From Ischnura elegans (lineage: Eukaryota > Arthropoda > Insecta > Odonata > Coenagrionidae), in contig NC_060248.1 in the NCBI RefSeq assembly GCF_921293095.1, positions 132,072,972-132,136,971 of the forward strand: a stretch of DNA of 64,000 bases. The letters run 5' to 3'. Made by a program: the position numbers and the translations under genes. Each line of letters begins with the position of its first letter. Position 1 is the first letter of the stretch. The notes under the pieces were generated by a model. It ran no database searches, had not been told where the DNA came from, and saw only the letters and a list, made by a program, of their open reading frames with translations. This document shows positions 23,579 to 32,643 of this stretch, piece by piece.

Positions 23579-23692
23579 TCAGAGAACTTTCCACGCTTCC
23601 TCAAAGGCAGAGCATAACTTTGTACATGTTAAAGCTGCTGATAGAGGGTAGTTACTGATAGAAACTTCATCCTCAGAGTAATCCACATTGAC
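23579..23692 (-). CDS. EMG1: EMG1 exon 4 with stop
   Basis: 37 codons VNVDYSEDEVSISNYPLSAA to AFEEAWKVL, then TGA. The C-terminal helix is the conserved dimer and active-site region of NEP1. Confidence 0.96.
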   Translation of the reverse strand, partial: VNVDYSEDEVSISNYPLSAALTCTKLCSAFEEAWKVL

Positions 23693-25439
23693 CTGTGGGA
23701 AAATAATAATTATGTAACAGAGATTGTATACATCATGTGGAAATCAAATTGAAATGATGAGGGTGCGGAAAGATTAGAGAGAGAGTTAATACCTTTCCAT
23801 GGGCCATTGCACCAACTACAATCACAATGGGTTCTTCTTCTGCTGGAACCAGCTCCCTTGGGTTCACAACTTTCTTTGCTGAGAAGGAAGTCGATATCTT
23901 TTTCACTCCCACAGGTAAATGCTGAGTCACTGGATTGCTGATAACTTTCAGAAGCTTCATTGGGCCATCTGACGCACGGATGCTAAACTTGTGCAGCAAC
24001 TGAACTGAAATTTAGAGCAAAATTTAAAATTATAAACTACAACAGATTTTTTCATCAGATAATTCACACACACTCATCAATCAAAACAGACTATCCAAAA
24101 TATATGTTGCAAGTTTAAAAATTTGTAAACATTTTCTCGGTTTAGGGTAAAGGTTCAATTTGAAATCAGCAAAATTATTCCAAACCCAATGAATGAAAAG
24201 AAAGAGGAAATGGAAAATATAGAGCGTTGCATCATACAAGAACGTGTAAAGATGGTGTCATGGCCTGGCCATCAATGCAGATAATTTCGTTTTGTCAGAT
24301 TCCCCAGATTTTTGAAAACCATTCGTTGATATATAATGGAGAAATTATAAAATCTACAATTTGAGATCCTAACCTTTTTTTAATATAACTATCTTCGTCT
24401 GAGGATAAATGTGGTGAGCTTCGGAGGCTGCTTAGGAAAGGCATTAATATGGTATGGCTATGGTAAATATGTGATTATTCATCATTCAAGCGTCCAAAAT
24501 ATTTTGGGTTTTAAGTCGGTCACAATCATACATGTGGCGCTTTCCTGGCAGTAAGACATTACGATACACGGTGAGGAACTATATCGCAGTGTCTTTAGCC
24601 GCTTATTTCAGCCAAGCTACTGATTAAATACTCGCGTTTCAAATAATAAAAATTTAATAATTAACCTAGCATTCCAGTTTCTTTAATTGCATGTAGTATC
24701 GAAAGAGAACGGGTAAGGACATGTATTTTGGAAAGAACAAGTCTTAAATAATTTCACTACATTCCTGGAAAAGCATATGAAGCTGCATTTCTTCATTCTC
24801 TCCTGGAAGCCAACGGTAACACCAACGTTAAATGCAACATTGAACGGATTAAGGGGTAATATTGTAGAACTGTTCATTTTTCCATAGTGGATATCGCGAA
24901 TGCCTCATCAGGCCACTAGGCTTTCCGAAGAACTAATTATAAGGGTATCTATGAAACATGTACCAAGAGTGTATACTCACCCATCAGTCCAGCGAATCTT
25001 TTAAATGTTCTTGGTATCCTCGTCTGAGGATTAATTTCAATTAACACATTCTTTTCTGTATGAATATAAACCTGCAGAAGAGCAGCCCTATTGAGGGGAC
25101 TATCAAGCAACATTAGTAAACATTGATGCACAATGTCCGGTCGACAAGATCCAGGCTCCCTGTTATTTTTCTTTAAAATATTTACATGGTCATCACAGTT
25201 AAGCAACTCGAATGTATTCCCCACCTGCAATGACAATAACAGAGTAAGTGCAAAGAAATTCGGGATTACACGACACTGATGAGAAAGCAATGTACCTTCG
25301 CTGATTCCAGTTGTGCACCTTCTAAAATAATAATTAACCTTTTCTCTTGGTTTTTTACATGAGCTACTTGTAAGTGTTTAGGTAAAGGATCAATTTCATA
25401 CTCATCCTCTTCATTGTGGAATTTCCTCTTCTTCCCCAT
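23579..25439 (-). CDS. EMG1: EMG1/NEP1, 18S rRNA pseudouridine N1-methyltransferase (complete, four exons)
   Basis: Exons on the minus strand are 25439-25296, 25224-24981, 24004-23793 and 23692-23579. They join in frame to 237 codons plus a TGA stop (the human protein has 244). The start MGKKRKFHNEEDEYE is a basic/acidic leader. The SPOUT-fold core shows FELLNCDDH, RPDIVHQCLLMLLDSPLNR, LLQVYIHTEKNVLIEINPQT with RIPRTFKRF, then LLHKFSIRASDGP and KLLKVISNPVTQHLPVG, the AdoMet-knot motif VVGAMAHGK, and the end ISNYPLSAALTCTKL with CSAFEEAW. NEP1 enzymes act in the nucleolus as dimers within the small-subunit processome. They N1-methylate a pseudouridine in helix 31 of 18S rRNA, and assembly also needs the protein itself. 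All introns are GT-AG. Nothing is broken. The gene runs convergent to the SVOP-like gene. Confidence 0.97.
23793..24004 (-). CDS. EMG1: EMG1 exon 3
   Basis: Acceptor aaatttcag. The split codon gives V, then QLLHKFSIRASDGPMKLL through VVGAMAHGK. The donor is AAG|GTATTA. The GAMAHG loop forms part of the AdoMet pocket in the family. Confidence 0.97.
24005..24980 (-). other. EMG1 intron 2 (976 bp), nothing further seen
   Basis: This is a GT-AG intron separating exons 2 and 3. Short open frames (for example 24683-24877 on the minus strand) have no recognisable similarity. Confidence 0.9.
24981..25224 (-). CDS. EMG1: EMG1 exon 2
   Basis: Acceptor attgcag|GTGGGG, donor ATGG|GTGAGT. It codes the conserved body from VGNTFELLNC to TFKRFAGLM, including the positively charged PQTRIPRT RNA-contact segment. 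Confidence 0.97.
25296..25439 (-). CDS. EMG1: EMG1 exon 1
   Basis: 48 codons from the ATG at 25439 to the donor AAG|GTACAT. They encode a charged leader then LIIILEGAQLES, the first beta-strand of the SPOUT fold. This ATG is the first in frame and gives the family's usual N-terminus. Confidence 0.96.
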
Positions 25440-25655
25440 TTCTCACGTGGGCCCACTTCGTCCGGAACAAAACAAATAAGTTGCGCGATTTGGTAATTGC
25501 TGTTCTTTTCTCAAGAATATTTTCACAGGCCACCACGGGAAGCGCTACGTTTATATCGAAATTAATCGAAGATATCGAGATATTGAACGACCTTGATTAA
25601 AGAGCGGCGAGTGAGAACCAGTTGAAAAGTTAAATCACAACAGGTTAACAAAATT
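25440..25655. promoter_or_regulatory. EMG1 5' flank, possible shared promoter
   Basis: This is a 216-bp gap between the EMG1 start codon and a candidate start on the opposite strand at 25656. No TATA box or clear factor site is visible. The assignment rests only on position. Confidence 0.3.
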
Positions 25656-25747
25656 ATGGTTTTAAGCAGTGAAGATTTCTTATCATGCGTATTTATCGCG
25701 GTCGGGTTGATTTTCGATGTTAATAGAAACCGTGGAAGTGATCTAAG
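25656..25747 (+). CDS. Candidate first exon of an unknown gene divergent from EMG1
   Basis: The ATG at 25656 opens a frame coding MVLSSEDFLSCVFIAVGLIF followed by DVNRNRGSDL and a donor-like AAG|GTGCGT at 25747/25748. The hydrophobic stretch would suit a signal anchor or first membrane segment. I do not recognise it. No second exon could be joined with confidence, so it may be chance. Confidence 0.2.
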
Positions 25748-26098
25748 GTGCGTGTATTGTATTTATAAAATTGCTATTTTGGACGTCATATACCGTCAAA
25801 TTGCGGCAGATTTTTTAGTCGCACTCTTCTGTATTGCAAGGTTTCCCAAATCACAAGATTTTCTCAAAGATTCTGCTGACTTTCTGGGAAATATACTGTA
25901 ATAAATATTACATTTATGGCTAGCTAAACAGCTCCCCGACGAACCATCAATCGTATAATTTTTAACTGCCAAAGTAGCATTAAATGTGATTTCTAGAGAT
26001 AAATATGCTCCCATTTTTTCCCAAAGTCTAACCCCCCCTTATCCCCAGGTCTACCCCACCCCAATGCATCGTCATGGCTGCGCCTCTGTGCATACATA
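25748..26098. other. Stretch without recognised features
   Basis: AT-rich sequence with short frames only. C-rich words near 26031-26090 (ctgcgcctctg) resemble the ends of decayed hAT-like elements but cannot be delimited. Confidence 0.6.
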
Positions 26099-26218
26099 CC
26101 CCTATGAAAAAATTGTATAAACCTGTTTCAAATTTTTATACATTCTTAAACATTGCCATGGTAATGTATAAGCATGTATAAAAATTTGAAACAGGTTTAT
26201 ACAATTTTTTCATAGGGG
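26099..26218. repeat. Perfect 45-bp inverted repeat, 120-bp MITE-like hairpin
   Basis: Arms 26099-26143 and 26174-26218 are exact reverse complements, beginning CCCCTATGAAAAAATTGTAT. The 30-base spacer contains its own near-palindrome around CCATGG. Such identity points to a recent origin or ongoing arm correction. Target duplications are not clear. Confidence 0.93.
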
Positions 26219-27164
26219 AATGTTTCTCTTTCAAGCAGCCACGTCATTAGTATGATGCTTGATAAGAATCTAGGTATCAAACAAAGATATTTTTCAGGAT
26301 AATTGGTCTGCTAAATCATCATTGCATGCGTGAATTATTTAGAAACTGATCAACATCCTGGAAATGAAGTGGATTTGTGGCTGTGTCTTCTTTCACCATG
26401 TAATTACTGGAAGTTTCCCTATCGCTATGATTGGTGGCACTTGAAAAGATCACTCAAAGTCACTCATGGAATTGAAATTGTTCACTTCTTCAGCACTAGC
26501 ATGTGCACACTAAAGAAGCTGCGGTAAAAACTGTAGTCTGCAGAAGACTTTTTCCCTACAGGGTTTAATCAATCTTCTTCCCATAGTGGTAAGGTAAATA
26601 TCTGAGGAAATGGATGGCTACCTTCATATGAGCTAATCACTATCCGACAAGATGGCCTGCTCTTTATACTACTCAAATTTGCTTCCCATGAGATGAACCC
26701 ATTTATTCTCTTGAGAACTTATTTCTCCTCTAATTTGAGACTTGAAACGCTGACAACTAGTAAGATGAATCTCTTTAGTTACTTTATGCATCCCTTGGTG
26801 ATCCAAGGTAGCCAATTATCCTTCAGACTGAATTAGAAGAGTGTGGTTCCACTCTGCCTTTTTGGCCTTCTTGGCACTTGAGTCGTCATGACCAGTATGC
26901 CTTATCTGGCCATCTTTGAGGGATGAAGGATAGAAAGAATTCTAGTGTGAACTACATAGTTTCATTTTGGCATTTAAGTTTTGGTAGGAAGAGGGTTATT
27001 GACTGAACTGGGATCATGTTTTTTGTTTGATTTCCAATTTTTAATACATTCTCACTTTGAACTCCCTAACTGATAATCTGCTTTGCATGCATTTCCTTGT
27101 CTTCATCCATAGACAAAGTAAATCATCACTGACTGACTAGTGGAGCACTTTCATAGTCACCTAC
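26219..27164. other. Stretch without recognised features
   Basis: No coding similarity, RNA gene or defined repeat was seen. Confidence 0.6.
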
Positions 27165-27275
27165 ACTTACTGGGAGCCGAAATTCCGGAGTAAAAGTCAT
27201 TTGCTTTGACTGGGATTTGAAGGTAGATCTTCCGAATATGTGTCATGTGCTCTACCACAGCCTTGCTGGCTAAAT
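27165..27275 (-). repeat. tRNA-derived SINE fragment
   Basis: The minus strand reads GGCTGTGGTAGAGCACATGA, then GGAAGATCTACC and TTCAAATCCCAGTC. The spacing of an A-box-like and a B-box-like sequence suits a pol III promoter. It shares AAGTCATTTG with the copy at 17331-17472. The acceptor stem does not pair, so it is not a functional tRNA. Confidence 0.62.
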
Positions 27276-27910
27276 TAGTTAATGCCCTGGCACACATTTA
27301 AATAATAATAAATTTATTTCACTATTCACTGTACGTATGTTTGAATGGCTAAATTCAATGAAAAAAAAAATATATGTAATCACAAATGCACATGACAAGT
27401 GAGCATTATCAAGTTTGCAATTTTCCCAAAATAACATCAATTTAAATATGTGATACATATGATTATTAACAGAGCACTCAAAAGTTTACACATGGAGCAA
27501 CCAATTGCGGGGACATGGATAAACTGGGGGATTCCAGAGTACCTACTACAAAATCAATTCAAAAAGCATCTTCCAAAAATTCTGCCACACTATAATAGCA
27601 TTTTTCTGATGAAAGAAGTTTGTGTGTCTTTTAAAGCAAAGAAAGTGAGGTGCTATTTTTTTTTCTTCAGGAATCTTATTGCATGTGATAGAGGCAGAGT
27701 GGTTGTGACCTTAAAGACAGAGAGAGCTGGAGTACTGATTGGAGTGGATGTTATTTCTTGAATGGGTGAGGTGATAATGGTATGTAGAATTGATGGGAAA
27801 TTGAGAAACGTTTGCTTTAAAAAGCAGGCACAGGTGAGGATGAAAAAGAAGAAAGGGTGAAATTCTTCATTGGTCGAAGAAAGTTTTTCCTGGAGTGGTA
27901 ATAGAAAGTT
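27276..27910. other. Stretch without recognised features
   Basis: AT-rich with an A run (27361-27370). Only short frames, none recognised. Confidence 0.6.
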
Positions 27911-28555
27911 GATGCATAGCTTTGACTGCTTATTTTTGAGTAGAAAAAGTTCCTTTCATAGTAGCCGATAAGTTCTTCCAAAAAAAATTGCTATAAGAAA
28001 TATGAAGATGGATTTTTTCGTAGTAAGCCATTTTTTGAGTATCTAATGAAACTATAGGAAAAGATCTCCTGATTATGTCTGTACCCTCAGGAATATAATT
28101 GATTATAATGTCTATGTGAGCCACCCAATCAAGGTTTTTAGAGACTAGGAGTCCAAGGAACTTAGTGGAAGACACATGAGAGGAGTAAGGAATTTTTCTA
28201 CTAGTGCTGGATGAGTGCTAATATAGGGTGTTGATCCATGCTATCCATGATTTCCATGCTAATATGTTGATGCATAGCGTTGATTGCTTATTTTTGAGTG
28301 GAAAAAGTTCTTTTGGTAGCCGATGAGTTCCTCCAAAAAAATTGCTATAAGAAATATGAAGATGGATTTTTTCATAGTAAGTCGTTTTTTAAGCATCAAA
28401 TAAAAATATAGGAATCGATTACCTGATCCTGTCTCTACCCTCAGAAATTTAATTGATTACAATATGTATGTGAGCCACCCAATCAAGGTTTTTAGAGTAG
28501 GAGTCCAAGGAACTTAGTGGAAGACGCATTAGAGGAGTAAGGAATCTTTCTATCT
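27911..28555. repeat. Direct duplication of about 290 bp within the LINE fragment
   Basis: Units 27911-28200 and 28269-28555 are the same sequence at an offset of about 358 bp (gatgcatagc start, agaggagtaaggaat end). Differences are scattered, so the duplication is old. Confidence 0.88.
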
Positions 28556-29110
28556 GTGGGATGAGATCATGTTTGCTAGAGTTTTTTCGGAGGAAGGCAG
28601 ATTTCTGATCATTTACTGTCAGATTGATTGTATTACACCAATGATGCATTTCCTTTATTGTAAGATTAGTTAAGTAAACTAAGCTTTGAGCATTTTTGGC
28701 AGTAATGATGGTGGAGGTGAGATTACAGTGAGACAAGTTATTTGGGAGATCAAGGATGTGGAGTAGGAAAAGCATTGGACCAAGCAGGGCTCTTGAGGCA
28801 TACCCTTAGTTAAACAAGGAGCCAGATTTAATAAGTGGGAAACTGTTACTGCAATGAATATAGACCACTTGTTGCCTATCTTTTAGGTATGACGTGATCC
28901 AATCCTGTACTAGACCACTGATACCGAGAGCAGTTATCTTATTTTTCAGGAATACCTACTAAGGTCAATCAAGTTAAAGGCCTTGGTCAGAACAAAGTGG
29001 ATTCCAACAATTAAGAGTTTACCATGTTGTATATTCTTTATCAGCTCAAAAGAGGCAGAGATTGTAGATTTGCTAGTCCTAAAGCTATGCTGATTTTCAC
29101 TCTGTCACAC
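27911..29110 (-). pseudogene. Degenerate CR1/Jockey-group LINE reverse transcriptase fragment
   Basis: On the minus strand, from about 29100 downward, broken frames give FRTSKSTISASFELI, a KAFNLID block (the usual KAFD catalytic block, altered), then FLLHILDLPNNLS, and after it NLDWVAHI and SNFFWKN near 28000. This is the fingers-palm-thumb order of a non-LTR reverse transcriptase. The frame is broken many times. The 3' part is present twice (27911-28200 and 28269-28555). Confidence 0.72.
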
Positions 29111-29159
29111 ATTTGAGAGTTGGATTTGAATCCTAGTGTGGCAAATTATTTTTCCGCCG

Positions 29160-29172
29160 TGGAATTGCATTC
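29160..29172. repeat. Target-site duplication, left copy
   Basis: TGGAATTGCATTC, repeated exactly at 32631-32643. It delimits the RTE-like LINE between. Confidence 0.93.
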
Positions 29173-29456
29173 TCGAGGCTGAGCTTAAAGCCACCGAGTG
29201 CGTCCACCGGGTTGCGGATGGTGGGTCGACCTTTAGATATAGAGGTTAGCTGCGAGATAAGCGAGTTCTCTCGTCGAATAAGCAGTCGTGGACAAAAAGC
29301 GGCGGTATTCTGAGGGGGTATTGGGCTACCCTTGGGTAAGGTAGGCCCTTTAAAAGATACCAAAACCTGTGAAGATACCGTGACTTGGCGACTGGGGGCC
29401 GCCAATAATTATGCCTCTCATCACCCGGGGGAGAGGGCAGCAGCTCTTCTTCACAT

Positions 29457-32400
29457 GTGCGAAGGTGGAGACCATACTGGTCGGTACAGCGACACACATT
29501 CCACTACGGGCGTGGTAAAATTTACTTAACGGCTGTAGTACTGCGATGTGGAAGGCAAGGGGAAACCACCACATTATCATCCCGAGGAGTCGCAGCTACT
29601 CCACTCAATTTATATAATGACATGATGGAATTCTCTCGGGTAAAATATTCCGGAGGTAAACTAGTCCCCCATTCGGATCTCCGGGCGGGGACTACTCGAG
29701 AGGGTACATCGGTCAAACGAGATAGAATGTTACGGATAGGAACATGGAACGTCAGATCACTTCGTACCTGTGGTAAGCTAGAGAACTTGAAGGTGGAGAT
29801 GCGAAGAATGAACCTCGATGTATTAGGCATCAGCGAAATGAAGTGGCCCCAGGAAGGAGACTTTTGGAGTGGAAGCTACAGAATGATACACACGGGATCG
29901 CTAAATGGTAATGCTGGAGTAGGCATAATGCTTAGAAAGAGCGCCGGGATGCGTGTTAAAAGCTACCTGCAGTTTAATGAAAGGATATTAATGGTGAAGA
30001 TAGATACTAAACCCGTAGCTACTGTAGTGGTACAGGTTTACATGCCTACGTCAGATTATGAAGACGAAGAAGTAGAAGATGTCTCCCAAGATATAGCGGA
30101 AGTTATCAAGCAGGTAAGAGGGGAAGAAAATCTTATTATTTTAGGTGACTGGAACGCCGTCGTCGGCGAAGGTCAAGACGGAATAATAACTGGGAAATAT
30201 GGGTTGGGTGACCGAAATGAAAGAGGAGAAAGGCTACTTGAATTCTGCACGGAGCACAGGCTAGTGGTTGCCAACACTTTATTCAAAAATCCCCTGCGAA
30301 GAAGATACACGTGGAAGATGCCAGGAGACCGCAGAAGATTCCAAATCGACTACATTCTAGTGAAACAAAGATTCAGAAACCAGGTGAAGGACTGCAAAAG
30401 CTATCCAGGGGCAGATATCGATAGTGACCATAACCTAGTTATGATGAAATGCCACCTTAAGTTTAAAAAGTTGAAGAAAGCCGTGAAAAACATATGCCAG
30501 GTTGAAAAATTGAGGGAGGTTCAGCATCAACTGGCTTTTAAAGAGGCTGTAGAAAATAAAATAGGGGAGGATACGACCAACAAACCAATGGAAGAGAGTT
30601 GGAAAACTATTAGAAGTGGTCTGCAGGCGGCAGCTGAGGAAGTTCTTGGTAAAAGAAAAGTCGTTATGAAAAAACCATGGATCACGCAGGAAGTATTAGA
30701 TCTCATTGAAGAAAGAAGAAAATACAAGGCTGCGAAAACAGAGGAAGGACAGAATCGTTACAAGAGGATAAGGAACGAAATATGTCGTAAAGCGCGGAAG
30801 GCTAGAGAAACGTGGATGAAAAGCATTTGCGAAGACGTGCAAAACAATCTTCAACATGGAAAAGTAGAGGCCGCTTATAGGATAGTGAGGAACCACTTTA
30901 AGGAAAGGGGCATAAGATGTAATACCCTTAGGGACAAAAACGGAGAACTATTGATTGAAAACGAAGAAAAAGGGAAGAGATGGAAGGAATATCTGGAAGA
31001 TTTGTACAAAGGAAGTCGCCTCAGAACGAATGCTATCGAAAACGAGAGGGAAGTGGATGCCGATGACATGGGAGCCCCAATTTTAAGATCAGAATTTGAT
31101 GCGGCTGTAAGAGACCTCAGGATAAATAAAGCGTCTGGCATTGATGACATTCCTGCAGAACTAATCAAAAATTCAGGAGAGAAGACGTTGAACCAGCTAT
31201 ACAAAATCATTAGTGAAATGTATACGACAGGTGAGATACCAAAGGATTTCGAGAGGAACATTATAATCCCTATTCCTAAGAAGAAACGAGTGGGGAAGTG
31301 CGAAGATTTTAGGACCATAAGCCTTACTACACATGCATCAAAGATAATGACAAGGATCATCTATAGAAGAATAGAACGAAAAGCAGAAGAGTACTTGGAT
31401 GAGGACCAATTTGGATTCAGAAAAAACAAAGGCACAAGGGAAGCAATATTGGCCCTAAGACTGCTCATAGAAAAGAGAATGGAAAAGAACAAGCCAACAT
31501 TCGTTGCGTTTGTGGACTTAGAGAAAGCATTTGATAATGTGGATTGGAGCACAATGCTTTTTCCTTTAGGATTTTTAGCAATTTCCTTTAGGATTCCAAT
31601 GCTTGGAATCCTAAAGGAAATTGGGGTTCTTTATAATGACAGAAGAATCATCCACAGTTTATACAAAAACCAAGTAGCCGTGATAAAATCAGGGCCCAGC
31701 TGTGAGGAAGCAAGAATTAAGAAAGGAGTGCGACAAGGCTGTACATTGTCACCCGTAATTTTCAACGTTTACATTGAAAAAGCCATTAAGGAAATCAAAG
31801 AAAAGGCATTGGGAGTGAATATCCATGGAAAAAAATAAGCATGCTAAGATTTGCCGATGACATAGCCGTTATAGCAGAAACAGAGAAGGATTTGAAAAAT
31901 ATTCTGGTTAATATGGGTAGGGTAATGAGTAGATATCAACTGAAAATAAGCACGAAGAAAACCAAGATCTTAGTATGCAGCAGAAGAGAAGAAGTCAAGA
32001 CAAACATCAAAATAGGGAGGCAAAAACTGATAGAAGTGGATGAATTCTGTTATTTGGGAAGCAAGATAACTAGTGATGGGAGATGCTAGAAAGAAATTAT
32101 CAGCAGAATAGCCCAAGCGAAGAGAGCATTCCACCAAAAGAGAGACCTGCTTACAGCGGGAAACTTAAATATGGATGTAAAGAAACAATTTATAAGAACC
32201 TACATCTGGAGTATGCTCCTATACGGAAGTGAGGCATGGACAATGACCGCAGCGGAGAAAGCAAGGATAGAGGCCTTTGAAATGTGGTGCTACAGAAGAA
32301 TGATGAAAATCAAATGGATCGACCGAGTTAGTAACGAGGAAGTCCTAAGAAGGGTAGGAGAGAAGAGAAGCCTCATGAAAACCTTAATAAGAAGACGGAA

Positions 32401-32605
32401 CAACCTTATAAGCCACATCTTGAGACATGATGGCCTGATGAAGACAATCGTCGAAGGACAGGTGGAAGGTAAGAATGGAAAAGGAAGACCTCGAACAAAA
32501 TATATGGAACAAGTAAAGAGAGATGTGAAAGAAAAGAAATACGTAGGAGTGAAAAGATTAGCTGATAGGAGAACTGAGTGGAGAGCTGCGTCAAACCAAT
32601 CCTAG
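29457..32605 (+). pseudogene. LINE ORF: AP endonuclease and reverse transcriptase (three lesions)
   Basis: The conserved endonuclease part starts at about 29730 with MLRIGTWNVRSL. It shows ISEMKW, LGDWNAVVGE, QIDYILVK and DSDHNL, so the catalytic Asn, Glu, Asp and His blocks are present. The reverse transcriptase follows with FRTISL, QFGFRKNKGTREA, FVDLEKAFDNVDW, GVRQGCTLSP and, after the A-run frameshift, FADDIAVIAE with its two catalytic Asp residues, then YLGSKIT. The C-terminal part has EMWCYRRMMKIKW and [13 protein letters not shown] before the stop at 32605. Frames are 29457-31838, 31841-32089 and 32090-32605; the last two share a frame split only by TAG. A start near 29730 may be truer than 29457, because the family similarity begins there. 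It copies its RNA at a nicked chromosomal target. Confidence 0.92.
31552..31622. repeat. 45-bp templated insertion making a perfect 20-bp hairpin in the LINE
   Basis: CAATGCTT occurs at 31552-31559 and again at 31597-31604. Between them lies new sequence. Arms 31580-31599 and 31603-31622 are exact reverse complements; the second is native coding sequence (LGILKEIG) and the first is its inverted copy. The insertion adds 15 residues between WSTM and LGILKEIG without breaking the frame. Confidence 0.9.
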
Positions 32606-32643
32606 GATTGTTGACCAGTGATGATGATGATGGAATTGCATTC

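Larger units (their letters stand above)
29173..32630 (+). mobile_element. Full-length RTE-like non-LTR retrotransposon (3458 bp)
   Basis: The element is bounded by a 13-bp target duplication and ends in (TGA)n, as in RTE-type elements. A leader of about 280-550 bp precedes one long coding region for endonuclease plus reverse transcriptase. Three lesions interrupt it: a 45-bp in-frame insertion (about 31556-31600), a one-base loss in an A run (31829-31835), and a TAG at 32087-32089. At least four other 3'-end copies of the family lie in the window (4962-6692, 49617-49775, 58510-58712, 59790-60530). Its near intactness makes it the youngest LINE here. Confidence 0.93.

Noticed and set aside
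29457..29727. The first 90 codons of the long LINE frame as a conserved protein part
   Set aside because: Family similarity begins at MLRIGTWNVRS (about 29730). The upstream part is open but probably leader sequence, so 29457 is only the first ATG.
30527..31552. Minus-strand open frames opposite the LINE (for example 31360-30875)
   Set aside because: They are shadows of the coding strand, with composition (Ser/Leu/Phe-rich) expected of the antisense of Lys/Glu-rich protein.
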